From Bacillus massiliglaciei (lineage in GTDB: Bacteria; Bacillota; Bacilli; Bacillales; DSM-1321), in NCBI RefSeq assembly GCF_900098925.1, contig NZ_LT622360.1:573136-637135 (forward strand): a DNA stretch of 64,000 nt, in the 5' to 3' direction. Every line of letters starts with the position of its first letter. Within the stretch, counting starts at the first letter, position 1. Shown here piece by piece: positions 10,383 to 21,644 of the stretch. Made by a program: the position numbers and the translations under genes. The notes beneath the pieces were generated by a model that worked only from the letters and a program-made list of their open reading frames with translations, had not been told where the DNA came from and searched no databases.

Positions 10383-11588
10383 ATGCTTACTGATAAAAAA
10401 ATTCTTCTTTGTGTGACCGGCGGTATTGCAGTTTATAAGGCAGCTGCTTTAACAAGCAAGTTAACCCAGGCAGGCGCCTCGGTCAAGGTGATAATGAGCG
10501 ATTCTGCCCGTCAATTTGTGACTCCGCTTACTTTTCAGGCATTATCAAGGCATGATGTTTATGTAGATACATTCGATGAAAAAGATTCAGCGGTGATTGC
10601 CCATATCGACCTGGCAGATTGGGCGGATTTAATAGTAGTTGCACCGGCGACGGCAAATATTATTGGAAAGCTTGCGAACGGGATTGCAGATGATATGATT
10701 ACGACCACACTTCTGGCAAGCAGCTCTCCTGTGTGGGTAGCACCAGCGATGAATGTCCACATGTATTCCCATCCTGCTGTGCAAAACAATATAAATGTTT
10801 TACATTCATTCGGCTATCGTTTTATTGAGCCGGGGGAAGGCTATTTAGCCTGCGGATATGTCGGCAGAGGCCGGCTGGAAGAACCGGAACGAGTTGTTGA
10901 ATTAATAGCAGGATTCTTTTCCAATCAGGAAAAACGGCTCTTGGAAGGAAAAAGGGTGTTGATTACAGCCGGACCTACGAGAGAAGCAATTGATCCAGTC
11001 AGATACCTTACAAACCATTCTTCCGGAAAAATGGGCTATGCCCTGGCTCAAGAAGCATTAAGGCAGGGGGCTGAAGTTATACTTGTTTCCGGTCCTGTAA
11101 ACCTGAATCCCCCTCCCGGCGTCACTGTCATCCAGGTTGAGTCGGCTCAGCAGATGTACAATGCTGTTTTTGAACATTATTCCGCAAGTGATATTGTCAT
11201 CAAAACGGCAGCGGTGGCAGATTACAAGCCGAAATTGTATCATGAACATAAAATGAAGAAGCAAGATGGAGAACAAGTCATTGAATTGGAAAGAACGAAG
11301 GATATTCTTAAGGAACTCGGAGCAAGAAAAAATCATCAGCTTTTAATTGGATTTGCTGCAGAAACGAATAATGTAGCTGAATATGCTCAAGGAAAGCTGG
11401 AAAAGAAAAATGCAGACATGATTGTCGCCAATAATGTAACCCTTGAGGGGGCAGGCTTCGGCACAGATACGAATATCGTTTCCATCTATAAAAAAGATGG
11501 AACAATCATCGAACTGCCTATATTAAGTAAAACAGATACGGCAAGGCATATTTTAATCGAAGCAGCACACATGCTAAAGAAGGATTGA
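10383..11588 (+). CDS. coaBC: Bifunctional phosphopantothenoylcysteine decarboxylase / synthase
   Basis: The product catalyses two successive steps of coenzyme A synthesis: CoaB joins cysteine to 4'-phosphopantothenate using CTP, then the FMN-dependent CoaC part decarboxylates. The start at 10383 (MLTDKKILLCVTGGIAVYK) is favoured because AGGGGAAA lies just upstream and the length, 401 residues, fits the family; the frame itself is open from 10326. CoaC motifs are the flavin-binding GGIAVYKAA, PAMNVHM near residue 120 and the active-site ACGYVGRG near 157. The CoaB half starts about residue 185 (VLITAGPTREAIDPVRY) and has the lysine-containing KKNADMIVANNV motif. Confidence 0.95.
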   Translation: MLTDKKILLCVTGGIAVYKAAALTSKLTQAGASVKVIMSDSARQFVTPLTFQALSRHDVYVDTFDEKDSAVIAHIDLADWADLIVVAPATANIIGKLANGIADDMITTTLLASSSPVWVAPAMNVHMYSHPAVQNNINVLHSFGYRFIEPGEGYLACGYVGRGRLEEPERVVELIAGFFSNQEKRLLEGKRVLITAGPTREAIDPVRYLTNHSSGKMGYALAQEALRQGAEVILVSGPVNLNPPPGVTVIQVESAQQMYNAVFEHYSASDIVIKTAAVADYKPKLYHEHKMKKQDGEQVIELERTKDILKELGARKNHQLLIGFAAETNNVAEYAQGKLEKKNADMIVANNVTLEGAGFGTDTNIVSIYKKDGTIIELPILSKTDTARHILIEAAHMLKKD

Positions 11589-11594
11589 TAGGTA

Positions 11595-14003
11595 ATGGAT
11601 ATAGCATCGGTCATAGTAGACGTTCCTGCGCGGCAGACCGACCGGGAATTTGACTATAAGATACCGGTGAAATGGAAGGAAATCATACAGCCTGGAATGC
11701 GGGTCATTGTTCCTTTCGGTCCTCGGATGGTGCAGGGATTTGTAACCGGACTGAAAGAAAAAAGCGAATTTAAAAAGCTTAGGTTCATTAAGGAACCGAT
11801 GGACCTGGAACCTGTTTTGAATGATGAGCTGCTTGGTCTTGCAGACTGGCTCACTGAAGAAGCTATGTGTTTTAAAGTACAGGCTCTTCAGGCGATGCTT
11901 CCGGCTGCCTTGAAGGCAAAATATGAAAAGGACATAGAAATTACTGCAGGGAAAAAGAATGAATTATCCTCAGAAATCAGAACCTTTTTTGGAGACAGAA
12001 CTGCCTTGCCGTGGAAAGAAGCTGTCGATAGTGAATATGCTCCGCAATTGCAAAAAGAATTGAAAGCCGGGAACTTAGAGCTGATACACTATGTCAAAAA
12101 CCGCTCAAATAAAAAAATGATCCGAACCGTACGGCCGGCACTCCCGGCTGAGGAGATGGCAAACGCGGCCGAGAATCTTAAACAGGCAAAAAAACAGCAG
12201 GAAATCATTCGGCAGTTTCAGCAGAATCCCAGTCCCATGGCCGTGAAAGATTTACTGAAACAGACAGGGGCATCTGCCGGAACGGTGAAGGCATTAGTTT
12301 CAAAAGGGATTTTGGCTGAATCGGAAGAAGAGGTGTACAGGGATCCTTATGAAAACCGATCCTTCATGAAATCCGATCCGTTTATACTTACGGACCAACA
12401 GGCAGCGGCATTAGAGCCGATAAAAGAAAAAATTGAAAATGATCAGCACGATGTCTTTCTCTTATATGGCGTAACGGGAAGCGGAAAAACAGAAATCTAT
12501 TTGCAGGCCATTGCGTCGGTGATTGAAAAAGGACAAGAGGCGATTATGCTTGTCCCGGAAATTTCTTTAACTCCGCAGACTGTTAAACGATTCAAAGAGC
12601 GTTTTGGCAATCAGGTGGCTGTCATGCACAGCGGCCTGTCCGCCGGAGAAAAGTATGATGAATGGCGGAAAATCCATCGCAAAGAAGTGAAGGTTGTAGT
12701 GGGAGCCCGCTCTGCGGTTTTTGCGCCTTTTGAACGTCTGGGGCTCATCATCATTGATGAAGAACATGAATCGAGCTACAAGCAGGAAGAAAACCCCCGC
12801 TATCATGCGAGAGATGTAGCGATTCGAAGAGCTTCCTCTCATAACTGTCCAGTGATTTTGGGCAGTGCGACTCCGACTTTGGAATCATTTGCCCGAGCAC
12901 AGAAAAATGTGTATCAGCTATTAACCTTAAGTAAACGGATGAATAATAATGCACTGCCTTCTGTGGAGATTATTGATATGAGGGAAGAACTGCGGGGCGG
13001 GAATCGGTCCATGTTTTCTGAAACGCTTTTTAAAAAATTGGAAGAGCGACTTGAGAGGAAAGAACAAACTGTTCTTATGCTAAACAAACGGGGACATTCC
13101 TCTTTCGTCATGTGCCGAAGCTGCGGATTGGTCATTAACTGTCCAAATTGTGATATTTCTTTAACGTACCACCGTTTCAGCCACAGCTTAAAGTGTCATT
13201 ATTGCAATCATGAAGAAGCTATGCCGACTGTTTGTCCAGACTGTGGGAGCGATCATATTCGTTTTTTTGGCACGGGGACCCAAAAGGTAGAAGAAGAACT
13301 TGCCAAGATCCTTCCCGAGGCGCGGGTTATTCGAATGGATGTCGATACGACCAGCAGGAAAGGATCGCACGAACGCCTGTTAACTGCGTTCGGAGAAGGA
13401 AAAGCGGACATTTTGCTTGGAACTCAAATGATTGCGAAAGGTTTGGATTTCCCCAATATCACTTTAGTTGGCGTTCTGTCGGCAGATACAATGCTGCATC
13501 TTCCTGATTTCCGTTCTTCCGAGAAAACCTTTCAGCTTCTCACTCAGGTGAGCGGCAGGGCAGGGAGGCATGAATTGGCAGGAGAGGTAGTCATCCAAAC
13601 GTATACTCCGGAACATTACAGTATTGAACTTTCGAAGTCCCAGGATTTTGACTCGTTTTATGAACATGAGATGATGATGAGGCGCAGCAGCCATTACCCG
13701 CCATATTATTATATGGTCATGATTACCGTTTCTCATGAGGATTTGATGAAGGCTGTAGGAGTAACGGAGCGAATTGCTTCCTATCTGAATGGCTGTCTAA
13801 GCAAAAATGCAATAGTGCTTGGACCCGTTGCTTCGCCAATCAGCCGAATCAACAATAGATATCGGTATCAATGTCTGATAAAATACAAACGAGAGCCTTT
13901 GCTGAAGCAGCATTTAAGGACGCTGATGGAGCACTATCAGCAGGAAATGCATAGCAATCAATTGCAAATATCCATTGATCTTAACCCGCAAATTATGATG
14001 TGA
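11595..14003 (+). CDS. priA: Primosomal replication restart helicase PriA
   Basis: An 802-residue SF2 helicase that recognises abandoned replication forks and loads the replisome through DnaD/DnaB/DnaI in Bacillus. The N-terminal DNA-binding domain (about 1-230) is followed by Walker A GVTGSGKTEIY near residue 295 and the DEEH box near residue 390. The two-zinc insertion carries eight cysteines in CRSCG, CPNC, CHYC and CPDCG, residues about 511-551. It begins 6 bases after coaBC and is probably cotranscribed with it. Confidence 0.96.
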   Translation: MDIASVIVDVPARQTDREFDYKIPVKWKEIIQPGMRVIVPFGPRMVQGFVTGLKEKSEFKKLRFIKEPMDLEPVLNDELLGLADWLTEEAMCFKVQALQAMLPAALKAKYEKDIEITAGKKNELSSEIRTFFGDRTALPWKEAVDSEYAPQLQKELKAGNLELIHYVKNRSNKKMIRTVRPALPAEEMANAAENLKQAKKQQEIIRQFQQNPSPMAVKDLLKQTGASAGTVKALVSKGILAESEEEVYRDPYENRSFMKSDPFILTDQQAAALEPIKEKIENDQHDVFLLYGVTGSGKTEIYLQAIASVIEKGQEAIMLVPEISLTPQTVKRFKERFGNQVAVMHSGLSAGEKYDEWRKIHRKEVKVVVGARSAVFAPFERLGLIIIDEEHESSYKQEENPRYHARDVAIRRASSHNCPVILGSATPTLESFARAQKNVYQLLTLSKRMNNNALPSVEIIDMREELRGGNRSMFSETLFKKLEERLERKEQTVLMLNKRGHSSFVMCRSCGLVINCPNCDISLTYHRFSHSLKCHYCNHEEAMPTVCPDCGSDHIRFFGTGTQKVEEELAKILPEARVIRMDVDTTSRKGSHERLLTAFGEGKADILLGTQMIAKGLDFPNITLVGVLSADTMLHLPDFRSSEKTFQLLTQVSGRAGRHELAGEVVIQTYTPEHYSIELSKSQDFDSFYEHEMMMRRSSHYPPYYYMVMITVSHEDLMKAVGVTERIASYLNGCLSKNAIVLGPVASPISRINNRYRYQCLIKYKREPLLKQHLRTLMEHYQQEMHSNQLQISIDLNPQIMM

Positions 14004-14015
14004 AGAGTTGTTTGC

Positions 14016-14046
14016 CGCGAGATGCTTTTGCACTCGCGCTTTTCAA
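14016..14046 (+). terminator. Weak hairpin between priA and def
   Basis: CGCGAGATGC (14016-14025) pairs with GCACTCGCG (14030-14038) with one bulged A and a TTTT loop; only CTTTTC follows. The short T-run suggests partial attenuation at most. Confidence 0.4.
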
Positions 14047-14103
14047 GTAAAAGGGGTCTTAATAGATGTAAACTGTATTTGCTGCTACTTATAGGAGGAT
14101 TTA

Positions 14104-14595
14104 GTGAATTTGAGCATATTACCAATTGTTATGTATCCTGAAAAAATTTTAAAACAAAAATGCGATAAGGTTACAGTTTTTGATAAAAATTTGGCCAAGC
14201 TGTTAAATAGTATGCATGATACCATGGTTGAAGCGGATGGTGTCGGTCTTGCGGCGCCGCAGGTCGGGGTCAAAAAACAAATAGCCGTCGTAGAGGTTGA
14301 TGAGGAGCAGGGAATCATTGAACTCATCAATCCTGAAATCCTCGAAATATCCGGAGAACAGACGGGAGTGGAAGGATGCCTGAGCTTTCCGGGAATATAT
14401 GGAGAGGTCAGCCGTCCCTATCGTGTGAAAGTACGTGCTCAGGACCGCAGAGGAATTTATTATGAACTGGAGGCGGAAGATTTCTTTGCCCGGGCGATTC
14501 AGCATGAAATCGATCATCTTCAAGGTATTCTGTTTACAAGCAAAATATCCCGGTATATGACAGAAGAAGAATTGGAAAGGTTGGAAGCGGAATGA
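14104..14595 (+). CDS. def: Peptide deformylase
   Basis: A 163-residue metalloenzyme that removes the N-formyl group from nascent proteins. All three signature motifs are present: [10 protein letters not shown] (near residue 43), EGCLSFP (near 90, with the metal-ligand Cys) and HEIDHLQG (near 133, with the two metal-ligand His and catalytic Glu). The start is a GTG preceded by AGGAGG. Its stop overlaps the fmt start by 4 bases (ATGA), coupling the two enzymes that add and remove the formyl group. Confidence 0.96.
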   Translation: MNLSILPIVMYPEKILKQKCDKVTVFDKNLAKLLNSMHDTMVEADGVGLAAPQVGVKKQIAVVEVDEEQGIIELINPEILEISGEQTGVEGCLSFPGIYGEVSRPYRVKVRAQDRRGIYYELEAEDFFARAIQHEIDHLQGILFTSKISRYMTEEELERLEAE

Positions 14596-15548
14596 CAAAA
14601 ATTATTTTTATGGGCACACCAGACTTCTCGGTTCCTGTATTAAAACGCATTATCGATGAAGGGTATGAAGTGGCAGCAGTGGTAACGCAGCCGGATCGTC
14701 CGGTCGGGCGAAAAAGAATTCTCACTCCTCCCCCGGTAAAAATCGAGGCGGTAAAGCAGGGAATCCCGGTTTTCCAGCCAGAGAAAATACGCGAAAAAGA
14801 AGAGCTGGATAAAATATTACAGCTTCAGCCGGACTTAGTCGTGACAGCTGCATTTGGTCAAATCCTTCCAAAGGAACTGCTTGAAGCCCCGAAATATGGC
14901 TGTATCAATGTTCATGCTTCTTTGCTGCCAGAACTGCGCGGCGGAGCTCCTATTCATTATTCCATTATACAAGGGAAAGATAAAACGGGGATTACCATCA
15001 TGTATATGGCTGAAAAGCTGGATGCAGGTGATATCCTGACTCAGGCGGAAGTGAAAATAGAAGAAGAGGACAACGTAGGAACTTTACATGATAAATTAAG
15101 TATTATCGGTGCTGATCTGCTCGCTGACACGCTCCCTAAGCTGCTGAAGGGGGAACTGGAGCCCATGAAGCAAGATGAGTCACTGGCCACTTTTGCCTCG
15201 AATATAAAGAGGGCGGATGAAGAAATCAATTGGACAAACGCAGGTGAAGACATATATAATCAGGTCCGTGGCCTCAACCCATGGCCCGTAGCCTATACAA
15301 TATTGAATGGAGCGGTGCTGAAAATCTGGCAGTCGCAAAAAATAAAGACAGATAAACAGCAGGAGCCCGGAACCATTTTAGATACTAAAGAAGGAATCCT
15401 GGTTTCTACCGGCAATCATACATCCATTCTTATTACTGAATTGCAGCCATCCGGCAAGAAAAAGATGAAAGCATCCGATTATTTAAGGGGTGCCGGTTCA
15501 TTTATTGAAGCGGGAATGAAGTTAGGAGAACAGAATGACACAAACTAA
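14592..15548 (+). CDS. fmt: Methionyl-tRNA formyltransferase
   Basis: A 318-residue enzyme that formylates initiator Met-tRNA with 10-formyl-tetrahydrofolate. The Rossmann start [14 protein letters not shown] and the folate/catalytic segment [20 protein letters not shown] (Asn-His pair near residue 108-110) identify it; the C-terminal tRNA-binding domain begins about residue 205. It starts inside the def stop and overlaps the next gene, rsmB, by 14 bases. Confidence 0.96.
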   Translation: MTKIIFMGTPDFSVPVLKRIIDEGYEVAAVVTQPDRPVGRKRILTPPPVKIEAVKQGIPVFQPEKIREKEELDKILQLQPDLVVTAAFGQILPKELLEAPKYGCINVHASLLPELRGGAPIHYSIIQGKDKTGITIMYMAEKLDAGDILTQAEVKIEEEDNVGTLHDKLSIIGADLLADTLPKLLKGELEPMKQDESLATFASNIKRADEEINWTNAGEDIYNQVRGLNPWPVAYTILNGAVLKIWQSQKIKTDKQQEPGTILDTKEGILVSTGNHTSILITELQPSGKKKMKASDYLRGAGSFIEAGMKLGEQNDTN

Positions 15549-16884
15549 GAAGAGCGTGCGAGAAATTGCTCTGGAAATATTGGAATCAGTTGAAAAAAAT
15601 CAATCATACAGCAACCTTATGCTGAACAATATGATTAATAAATATCAATTATCTTCTGCTGACAGCGGTTTGCTGACAGAAATCAGCTATGGAACCATCC
15701 AGCGGAAAAACACGTTGGATTACTACTTGAAGCCTTTTTTAAAGAACCCTAAAAAAACGATGTCCTGGGTCCTCAATTTGCTCCGTTTGTCCGTATATCA
15801 AATGGTTTATCTTGATAAAGTTCCAGATCACGCGATCATATATGAAGCTGTGGAAATCTCTAAAAAAAGGGGCCACAAAGGGATCGTTTCTATGGTTAAT
15901 GGAATTTTGAGAAATATCCAGCGTTCCGGTGTTCCTTCTTTGGAGGATATTCAAGATCCGGCGGAACGGCTTGCGGTTTCCACCAGTCATCCACTTTGGC
16001 TCGTACAGCGTTGGATTAATCAGTATGGATACGAGAAGACGGCTTTAATGTGTGAATTGAATTTGAGTGCGCCCCTCCAGACGGCCAGGGTAAATGTGAA
16101 AAAAATCTCGAGAAGTGAACTCCTTCCCATCTTGCGGGAAGAAGGCTTTTACGTAGAAAAAAGTGAAGTCCTGCCAGAAGCGATTGTATGTCTAAGAGGC
16201 AATCTCGCCCATTCGGAAAGCTATAAGCTGGGCTATTTATCCATTCAGGATGAAAGTTCGATGCTTGTAGCACATGCATTGGGGGCAGAAGGAAATGACG
16301 CTGTTCTTGACTGCTGTGCAGCCCCTGGAGGGAAAACGGCCCATATAGCAGAAGGTTTGACAACCGGGCAAGTTTATGCGCTTGACCTTCATGAGCATAA
16401 AGTGAAGCTGATTAAACAGCAGGCAGAGCGTCTTGCTCTTAGGAACATAAAGACCATTGTTACAGACAGCCGAAAAGCGGGTGATCATTTCAGCAAGGAA
16501 GGCTTTGACAGAATTTTAGTGGATGCTCCGTGTTCGGGTCTCGGCGTTATGAGACGAAAGCCTGATGTCAAGTATACGAAGACAAAAGATGATATAATGA
16601 AGCTTGCAACTATCCAAGAACAGCTTTTGGAAGCTGCGGCTCCCCTTTTGAAGAAGGGCGGACGTTTAATATATAGTACATGTACGGTTGACCGTGAAGA
16701 AAACGATTATATCGCCTCTGCCTTTTTGGAAAAGCATCCTGAGTTTGAAAAAGACACAGAGCTTCCCGAAAGGCTTCCTGAAGCAATCAGAGATAAAGCA
16801 GAGGAATATAAACTGCAGGTCTTTCCGCAAGACTTAGGCAGTGACGGGTTTTTTATTGCGAGTTTTAGAAAGAAGGTGCTGTAA
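15535..16884 (+). CDS. rsmB: 16S rRNA m5C967 methyltransferase
   Basis: A 449-residue SAM-dependent RNA methyltransferase. The N-terminal NusB-like domain (about 1-140) is followed by a Rossmann methyltransferase domain with [14 protein letters not shown] (SAM binding), DAPCSGLG (the PC motif) and [11 protein letters not shown], which holds the second, catalytic cysteine. It modifies 16S rRNA during small-subunit assembly. It overlaps fmt by 14 bases and rlmN by 1 base, so it is within one translationally coupled operon. Known as yloM in B. subtilis. Confidence 0.94.
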   Translation: MTQTKKSVREIALEILESVEKNQSYSNLMLNNMINKYQLSSADSGLLTEISYGTIQRKNTLDYYLKPFLKNPKKTMSWVLNLLRLSVYQMVYLDKVPDHAIIYEAVEISKKRGHKGIVSMVNGILRNIQRSGVPSLEDIQDPAERLAVSTSHPLWLVQRWINQYGYEKTALMCELNLSAPLQTARVNVKKISRSELLPILREEGFYVEKSEVLPEAIVCLRGNLAHSESYKLGYLSIQDESSMLVAHALGAEGNDAVLDCCAAPGGKTAHIAEGLTTGQVYALDLHEHKVKLIKQQAERLALRNIKTIVTDSRKAGDHFSKEGFDRILVDAPCSGLGVMRRKPDVKYTKTKDDIMKLATIQEQLLEAAAPLLKKGGRLIYSTCTVDREENDYIASAFLEKHPEFEKDTELPERLPEAIRDKAEEYKLQVFPQDLGSDGFFIASFRKKVL

Positions 16885-17978
16885 TGGCAGAAATTACGAA
16901 ATCATCAAGAGTAAGAAAAGAGACAAAGCCGGTGAATCCCTCGATTTATTCTTTGGAGCTCCATCAGATAAAGGAATGGCTGGAGGAAAATGGAGAGAAA
17001 GCATTCAGGGGAGATCAAATTTACGATTGGCTGTATAAAAAACGGATTTCTTCATTTGAGGAAATGTCCAATTTGTCCAAACAGCTAAGAGATAAGCTTA
17101 CTGCCAGTTTCACTTTTACAACACTGAACACGATTATTCAGCAAACATCTGCAGACGGCACAATGAAATTTTTATTTGAACTTCATGACGGATATTCGAT
17201 AGAAACGGTTTTAATGAGACATGATTATGGCAATTCTATTTGTGTGACTACACAGGTTGGATGCCGTATTGGATGTACGTTTTGTGCTTCAACGCTGGGC
17301 GGATTAAAACGAAATCTTGAAGCCGGAGAAATAGTGGCGCAGGTTGTAAAAGTTCAGCAGGCACTGGATGAATCGGATGAAAGAGTCAGTTCACTTGTTA
17401 TTATGGGAATCGGGGAACCGTTTGATAATTATGACAATATGATGTCTTTCCTTCGGAATATCAATCATGAAAAGGGATTGAATATCGGTGCACGGCATAT
17501 TACCGTTTCTACAAGCGGGATTATTCCTAAAATTTACAAGTTTGCGGATGAGTCTCTTCAAATCAATTTTGCAGTCTCACTCCATGCTCCGAACACAGAG
17601 CTCCGCAGTAAACTGATGCCGATCAACCGCGCCTATAAGCTGCCAGATTTGATTGAAGCAATCAAGTATTACACTGAGAAGACAGGAAGGCGCGTAAGTT
17701 TTGAATATGGCCTGTTCGGCGGTGAAAATGATTCGGTCGAGCATGCTGAAGAGCTTGCAGCATTAATTAAAGACATAAAGTGCCATGTGAACTTAATACC
17801 GGTTAACTATGTACCGGAACGCAACTATGTGAGAACACCTCGTGAGCAAATTTTTGAATTCGAGAAGACCTTAAAAAAACGAGGCATAAATGTTACGATT
17901 CGCAGAGAGCAGGGAAGCGATATTGATGCAGCATGCGGTCAGTTACGTGCGAAAGAGCGTGCCGAAGAAACGAGGTGA
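16884..17978 (+). CDS. rlmN: Dual-specificity 23S rRNA / tRNA adenine C2 methyltransferase (radical SAM)
   Basis: A 364-residue radical-SAM enzyme making m2A2503 in 23S rRNA and m2A37 in some tRNAs. The iron-sulfur binding [10 protein letters not shown] (CxxxCxxC) lies near residue 125. A C-terminal Cys (in DAACGQLR, about 351) and an upstream Cys are expected for the methyl-transfer mechanism. It starts in the rsmB stop (TAATG). Confidence 0.95.
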   Translation: MAEITKSSRVRKETKPVNPSIYSLELHQIKEWLEENGEKAFRGDQIYDWLYKKRISSFEEMSNLSKQLRDKLTASFTFTTLNTIIQQTSADGTMKFLFELHDGYSIETVLMRHDYGNSICVTTQVGCRIGCTFCASTLGGLKRNLEAGEIVAQVVKVQQALDESDERVSSLVIMGIGEPFDNYDNMMSFLRNINHEKGLNIGARHITVSTSGIIPKIYKFADESLQINFAVSLHAPNTELRSKLMPINRAYKLPDLIEAIKYYTEKTGRRVSFEYGLFGGENDSVEHAEELAALIKDIKCHVNLIPVNYVPERNYVRTPREQIFEFEKTLKKRGINVTIRREQGSDIDAACGQLRAKERAEETR

Positions 17979-17986
17979 CCTTACAG

Positions 17987-18736
17987 ATGAAAGCAGTATT
18001 TAAGACAGATAAAGGGAAGGTCCGCTTGCATAATGAAGATAATGGCGGAGTTTTCATGAATCCGGAGGGTGTTCGCCTTGCCATCGTAGCTGATGGCATG
18101 GGCGGCCACCGTGCGGGTGACGTTGCAAGCGAAATGACAATTAATATCATGAAGGAGTCCTTTACTGAAAGCAGGGGAATTACAACTGCCACAGAGGCTG
18201 AAGAATGGCTCCGCAATGAAATAAATCGGGTGAATCTAAAACTTTTTGAACATTCTGAAGCTAATCCGGAATGTAAGGGTATGGGAACAACGGTAGTAGC
18301 GGCTGTATGCACCGACAAATTCGCGAGCATTGCGCATATTGGCGACAGCAGGTGCTATATCCATGGCGAATCGGGGTTCAAACAACTAACAGAGGATCAT
18401 TCGCTTGTCAATGAGCTGGTTCGTTCCGGACAAATTTCAAAAGAAGAAGCAGAGAATCATCCGCGTAAAAATGTTGTCCTGCGCGCTTTGGGCACTGAGC
18501 CGGAAGTGGATATTGATGTAACGACGATTATTTTTGAAGAAGGAAATATGCTATTAATCTGTTCAGATGGCTTATCCAATAAAGTAAGTGAGCAGGAGAT
18601 GAGCCAAATCATTGAGGATGAAAAAGATTTGGATGAAAAAGCCGGTTCTTTGATCAGCCTTGCTAACCAATACGGAGGGGAAGACAACATTAGCCTTGTA
18701 CTGGTTCAATTTCCTGAAGAAAGCGAAGGCAGGTGA
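17987..18736 (+). CDS. prpC: PP2C-type serine/threonine protein phosphatase
   Basis: A 249-residue PPM phosphatase that dephosphorylates PrkC and its targets. The ATG at 17987 is chosen over an upstream in-frame codon at 17933 because GAGGTGA precedes it and the product then begins with the family pattern MKAVFKTDKGKVRLHNEDN. Metal-binding motifs are ADGMGGH near residue 36, CSDGLSN near 190 and GGEDNIS near 228. It directly precedes its partner kinase, the usual phosphatase-kinase pair. Confidence 0.94.
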   Translation: MKAVFKTDKGKVRLHNEDNGGVFMNPEGVRLAIVADGMGGHRAGDVASEMTINIMKESFTESRGITTATEAEEWLRNEINRVNLKLFEHSEANPECKGMGTTVVAAVCTDKFASIAHIGDSRCYIHGESGFKQLTEDHSLVNELVRSGQISKEEAENHPRKNVVLRALGTEPEVDIDVTTIIFEEGNMLLICSDGLSNKVSEQEMSQIIEDEKDLDEKAGSLISLANQYGGEDNISLVLVQFPEESEGR

Positions 18737-18741
18737 ACGCC

Positions 18742-20745
18742 ATGTTGAGTGGAAGAAGAATCAACGGGCGTTATAAACTGCTCGAAATGATAGGCGGCGG
18801 CGGAATGGCCAACGTTTATTTGGCGAGAGATATGATTCTTGATCGAGATGTAGCTCTTAAGATTCTCCGAATGGATTTTAATAATGATGAAGAATTCATA
18901 AAGCGTTTCAATCGGGAGGCTCAGTCCGCAACCAGTCTGGCGCATTCGAACATTGTCAGTATCTATGATGTCGGCGAAGAAACGGATGTCTACTATATTG
19001 TTATGGAATACGTGAAGGGTCTGACTCTGAAACAATACATACAGAAACATTACCCGATCCCGATTGAAACGGCAATGAGCATTATGAAGCAAATTACCGA
19101 TGCCATTTCACATGCCCATATGAACGGCATTATTCACCGGGATATCAAGCCGCAGAATATTTTAATAGATGAAAACGGAATGGTGAAAATCACAGATTTT
19201 GGAATTGCGATGGCTCTAAGCGCTACAAATATCACGCAGACAAATGCAGTATTAGGGTCGGTTCATTATCTGTCTCCTGAACAGGCTAGAGGCGGTATGG
19301 CTAATAAAAAGTCTGATATTTATTCATTAGGTATCGTCATGTTCGAATTGCTTACAGGGAGACTGCCGTTTTCCGGAGAATCAGCTGTTTCAATTGCTTT
19401 AAAACATCTTCAGTCAGAAACACCGTCTCCGAAGAGGTGGAACCCTGATATTCCCCAAAGTGTCGAAAATATCATTTTGAAGGCCACTGCCAAAGATTCT
19501 TATTATCGCTATGAAAGCGTTGATGCGATGGGGGAAGACATTGCGACTGCCTTGGATCCTGACAGAGTCAATGAACCCCCATTTGCTATTCCGGAAGATA
19601 TGGAAGCAACAAAGGCGATTCCAATCATTACAAATGATCAAATCGATGCCTCAGATGAGACGATTATTAGAAAGCCAGAGATGAAAACAATCCCTGTTGC
19701 GCCCCGGCAGGATGACCAACCTGAACCAAAGGGGAAGAAGGGGAAAGATAAGAAACAGAAAAAAAAGAAAGAGAAGAAGAGGCGAAAATGGCCGATTATA
19801 TTGTTCTCTTTCCTTTTAATTTTGGGGATTCTCTCTGCAACCGCCTATGTTGTCTATCCGAGCGTTTTTGGGCCAAAGGAAGTAACCATCCCGGATTTGA
19901 CAGGAGAAGAACTGGATGATGCCATAACAGAACTGCTGAATTTAGGACTGGTTATTGACAAAACAATCGAGATTGAAGATGAAGAAGTTCCGGAAGGACA
20001 AGTCATTAAAACCGATCCGAAAGAAGGCCGGAAGGTAAAAGAAGGGGCGAAAATCAATCTGTATCAAAGTCTTGGCAAAGAAAAAATCACCCTTTTAGAT
20101 TATGAAGGCCGCCAGCTCGATTCAGTAGAAAAAGAGCTGAACGAGATGAATTTTCAAGATGTTATTGTTACAGAAGTATTCAGTGATGAAGCAGAAGGTA
20201 CGATCGTTTCACAAACCCCCGGCGCTGATGCAGAAGTTATCCCTTCGGAAACGAAGATTGAGTTGACAGTAAGCAAGGGTGCCGATAAAATTGCCGTGAA
20301 GGATTTGACTGGTTTCAATGAAGCAGCGCTCAATGATTATGAGGCGGAGAGCGGCCTGAAGATATCAAAGGATGAAGAACAATACAGCGATACGGTCGGG
20401 GAAGGCATGGTCATTTCTCAGTCGCCGGCGGCAGGCGGGAAAGTGGAAAAAGGCAGTACAGTCAATGTCGTTCTTTCGAAGGGAAAGGAGGAAATTCCTC
20501 CGAAGGCGGTTACGAAAGAAGTAACGATCGAATATGACCCGGCAGAGGAAGGTCAACCGCAGAAAGTTCAAATCTTTGTAGAAGACATGAATTCCAGCAT
20601 GGCTGAACCGATCGATACAATCGAGCTTACTGAAACGATTAAATACAATATAGAAATGACGGTAACACCAGATAAAAAAGCAGCTTATAAAGTAATACGG
20701 GATAATAGTGTTATTTTGGAAGACGCAGTGGCGTACCCGGAATAA
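18742..20745 (+). CDS. prkC: PASTA-domain membrane Ser/Thr kinase PrkC
   Basis: An eukaryotic-like kinase that senses muropeptides and peptidoglycan and regulates spore germination, growth and stationary phase. The cytoplasmic kinase domain (about 1-275) has glycine loop GGGGMANV, Lys40, and the catalytic HRDIKPQN with Asp134. A lysine-rich juxtamembrane stretch near residues 330-348 precedes one transmembrane helix (about 350-371). Outside the membrane are three PASTA repeats and a C-terminal Ig-like domain. The ATG at 18742 after AGGTGA gives MLSGRRINGRYK as in B. subtilis; a GTG three codons upstream overlaps the prpC stop and is less likely. Length 667. Confidence 0.95.
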   Translation: MLSGRRINGRYKLLEMIGGGGMANVYLARDMILDRDVALKILRMDFNNDEEFIKRFNREAQSATSLAHSNIVSIYDVGEETDVYYIVMEYVKGLTLKQYIQKHYPIPIETAMSIMKQITDAISHAHMNGIIHRDIKPQNILIDENGMVKITDFGIAMALSATNITQTNAVLGSVHYLSPEQARGGMANKKSDIYSLGIVMFELLTGRLPFSGESAVSIALKHLQSETPSPKRWNPDIPQSVENIILKATAKDSYYRYESVDAMGEDIATALDPDRVNEPPFAIPEDMEATKAIPIITNDQIDASDETIIRKPEMKTIPVAPRQDDQPEPKGKKGKDKKQKKKKEKKRRKWPIILFSFLLILGILSATAYVVYPSVFGPKEVTIPDLTGEELDDAITELLNLGLVIDKTIEIEDEEVPEGQVIKTDPKEGRKVKEGAKINLYQSLGKEKITLLDYEGRQLDSVEKELNEMNFQDVIVTEVFSDEAEGTIVSQTPGADAEVIPSETKIELTVSKGADKIAVKDLTGFNEAALNDYEAESGLKISKDEEQYSDTVGEGMVISQSPAAGGKVEKGSTVNVVLSKGKEEIPPKAVTKEVTIEYDPAEEGQPQKVQIFVEDMNSSMAEPIDTIELTETIKYNIEMTVTPDKKAAYKVIRDNSVILEDAVAYPE

Positions 20746-20757
20746 AGGAGTGAAGTT

Positions 20758-21642
20758 ATGCCGGAAGGGAAAATTGTCAAAGCCTTGAGCGGTTTTTATT
20801 ATGTGTTGGACGGACAAAATGTAATTCAATGCAGAGGCAGAGGGGTATTTAGAAAGAATAAGGTTACCCCTTTGGTGGGCGATCATGTCGTCTATCAGGC
20901 TGAAAATAAGACGGACGGTTATGTACTTGAAGTGAAGCCGAGAGAGAATGAATTGGTGCGGCCGCCCATTTCCAATGTGGATCAGGCAATTTTGGTGTTC
21001 TCAGCGATTGAGCCCTCCTTCAGCACGTCCCTGCTTGATCGGTTTCTTGTTTTAATTGAGCATAATGAAATAGAGCCTATCATTGTCATAAGCAAAATGG
21101 ATTTGCTTGAAGAAGAGGAAGAACGCCGTACTGTATTAAAATATGCAGAAGATTACAGAAAGCTAGGATATGAAGTGCTGGAAACCTCTTCTGTGACTGA
21201 ATCAGGAGTTAAAAAGCTTATCCCGTATCTGAAAGGCAAGACAAGCGTTTTTGCCGGTCAGTCTGGAGTAGGCAAGTCATCCTTGCTGAACGCAATTGAG
21301 CCGAATCTGGATCTAAAGACAGATCATATCTCCAGCCATTTAGGGAGAGGAAAGCATACTACACGCCACGTTGAGCTTATTCACATAGGGGAAGGGCTTG
21401 TAGCAGACACTCCGGGCTTTAGCTCGTTGGATTTCACTGATATAGAATCCGAGAGACTGGGCTATTGTTTTCCAGAGATATTTAAATATGGGGAAGAGTG
21501 CAAATTTAGAGGCTGCCTGCATGACAAGGAACCTAAATGCGCCGTAAAAAAAGCAGTAGAGGCAAAGGATATTGCCTCCTACCGTTACGAACATTATATG
21601 CAGTTTTTACAGGAAATCAGAGACAGAAAGCCGAGGTACTAA
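20758..21642 (+). CDS. rsgA: Ribosome small-subunit-dependent GTPase A
   Basis: A 294-residue circularly permuted GTPase acting late in 30S maturation; it is also a (p)ppGpp target. An OB-fold (about 1-65) comes first. The G motifs follow in permuted order: SKMD (G4, near 118), [12 protein letters not shown] (G1, near 167) and DTPG (G3, near 217). The C-terminal zinc motif [16 protein letters not shown] comes last. Known as yloQ in B. subtilis. It lies 12 bases after prkC and 2 bases before rpe, so all are likely one transcript. Confidence 0.95.
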   Translation: MPEGKIVKALSGFYYVLDGQNVIQCRGRGVFRKNKVTPLVGDHVVYQAENKTDGYVLEVKPRENELVRPPISNVDQAILVFSAIEPSFSTSLLDRFLVLIEHNEIEPIIVISKMDLLEEEEERRTVLKYAEDYRKLGYEVLETSSVTESGVKKLIPYLKGKTSVFAGQSGVGKSSLLNAIEPNLDLKTDHISSHLGRGKHTTRHVELIHIGEGLVADTPGFSSLDFTDIESERLGYCFPEIFKYGEECKFRGCLHDKEPKCAVKKAVEAKDIASYRYEHYMQFLQEIRDRKPRY

Positions 21643-21644
21643 AA